6,266 nucleotides of DNA from Acidobacteriota bacterium (GTDB taxonomy: Bacteria; Acidobacteriota; Vicinamibacteria; Vicinamibacterales; 2-12-FULL-66-21): positions 1-6,266 of the forward strand of contig JACCXG010000180.1 in NCBI GenBank assembly GCA_013697225.1, in the 5' to 3' direction. The position numbers and the translations under genes are program-made. Under the pieces are notes generated by a model. The model did no database searches. It was not told the DNA's origin and worked only from the letters and a program-made list of their open reading frames with translations. Within the stretch, counting starts at the first letter, position 1. Every line of letters starts with the position of its first letter. Below, one piece after another: positions 6,191 through 6,266 of this stretch.

Positions 6191-6266
6191 CTCGCTGCAG
6201 CCTCGGCGAGGACGGTCTGCACCTGCACACCGAAGGTTTCGAGGGGCACCGGGCGTCGTGCCGCGG
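6187..6266 (-). CDS. C-terminal tail of an upstream gene, cut by the window edge
   Basis: On the minus strand, an open frame enters from beyond position 6266 and ends at the TGA at 6187-6189, which overlaps the metalloprotease GTG in GTGA. The visible 25 residues include RRPVPLETFGVQVQTVL and end EAAR. They look like the amphipathic C-terminal helix of a soluble protein. About three quarters of the codons end in G or C, and the 4-nt overlap is typical of operon partners. The piece is too short to name. It shows that the metalloprotease is not the first gene of its transcript. Confidence 0.55.
   Translation of the reverse strand, partial: AARRPVPLETFGVQVQTVLAEAAAR

Noticed and set aside
1..6266. 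CRISPR arrays, tRNA/rRNA genes, insertion sequences, integrase or defence genes
   Set aside because: I looked and saw no regularly spaced repeats, no structured RNA pattern, no terminal inverted repeats and no transposase or nuclease motifs.

Overview
The window is a GC-rich bacterial stretch, roughly two thirds G+C by eye, with almost all coding on the minus strand. There are two minus-strand gene blocks, separated by one small plus-strand gene. GTG starts, 1-11 nt junctions and stop/start overlaps are frequent. A secreted matrixin with a C-terminal regulatory-like beta domain beside a small outer-membrane barrel points to a diderm. My best guess is Acidobacteriota (Vicinamibacteria-like) or a similar GC-rich soil lineage. 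This is inference from gene style; no rRNA or other marker is present.

Right-hand block, read from position 6266 down to 4497 on the minus strand: the C-terminal tail of an unidentified gene cut by the window edge (6187-6266), then a secreted zinc metalloprotease of the matrixin type with the HExxHxxGxxHS motif (5189-6190), then a 230-residue outer-membrane beta-barrel protein (4497-5189). The three are joined by GTGA and TGATG overlaps, so they are almost certainly one translationally coupled envelope or secretion operon. The barrel gene carries a run of eight G on its coding strand just after the signal peptide.

Middle: a plus-strand gene (4171-4413) encodes an 80-residue glycine-rich, charged, hydrophilin-like protein. 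It has the strongest Shine-Dalgarno site in the window and a near-perfect intrinsic terminator (4444-4478). It is divergent from acnA across an 89-bp intergenic region.

Left-hand block, read from 4081 down to 2: acnA, aconitate hydratase A (1328-4081); 11 bp further on, queG, epoxyqueuosine reductase (231-1316); and, overlapping the queG stop by 8 nt, a 78-residue protein I do not recognise (2-238). A further start codon overlaps that gene's stop at the left edge. AcnA acts in the TCA cycle and QueG makes the last step of tRNA queuosine synthesis. They share dependence on [4Fe-4S] clusters but no pathway. acnA has a TATGAT box 6 nt upstream of its likely ATG and no Shine-Dalgarno, which fits a leaderless mRNA.

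I see no mobile element, CRISPR array, tRNA or rRNA, and no defence-type system. The window looks mainly like ordinary chromosomal housekeeping and envelope genes. The items most worth a second look are the protease/barrel operon with its G8 tract, the small disordered protein, and the unrecognised 78-residue protein.
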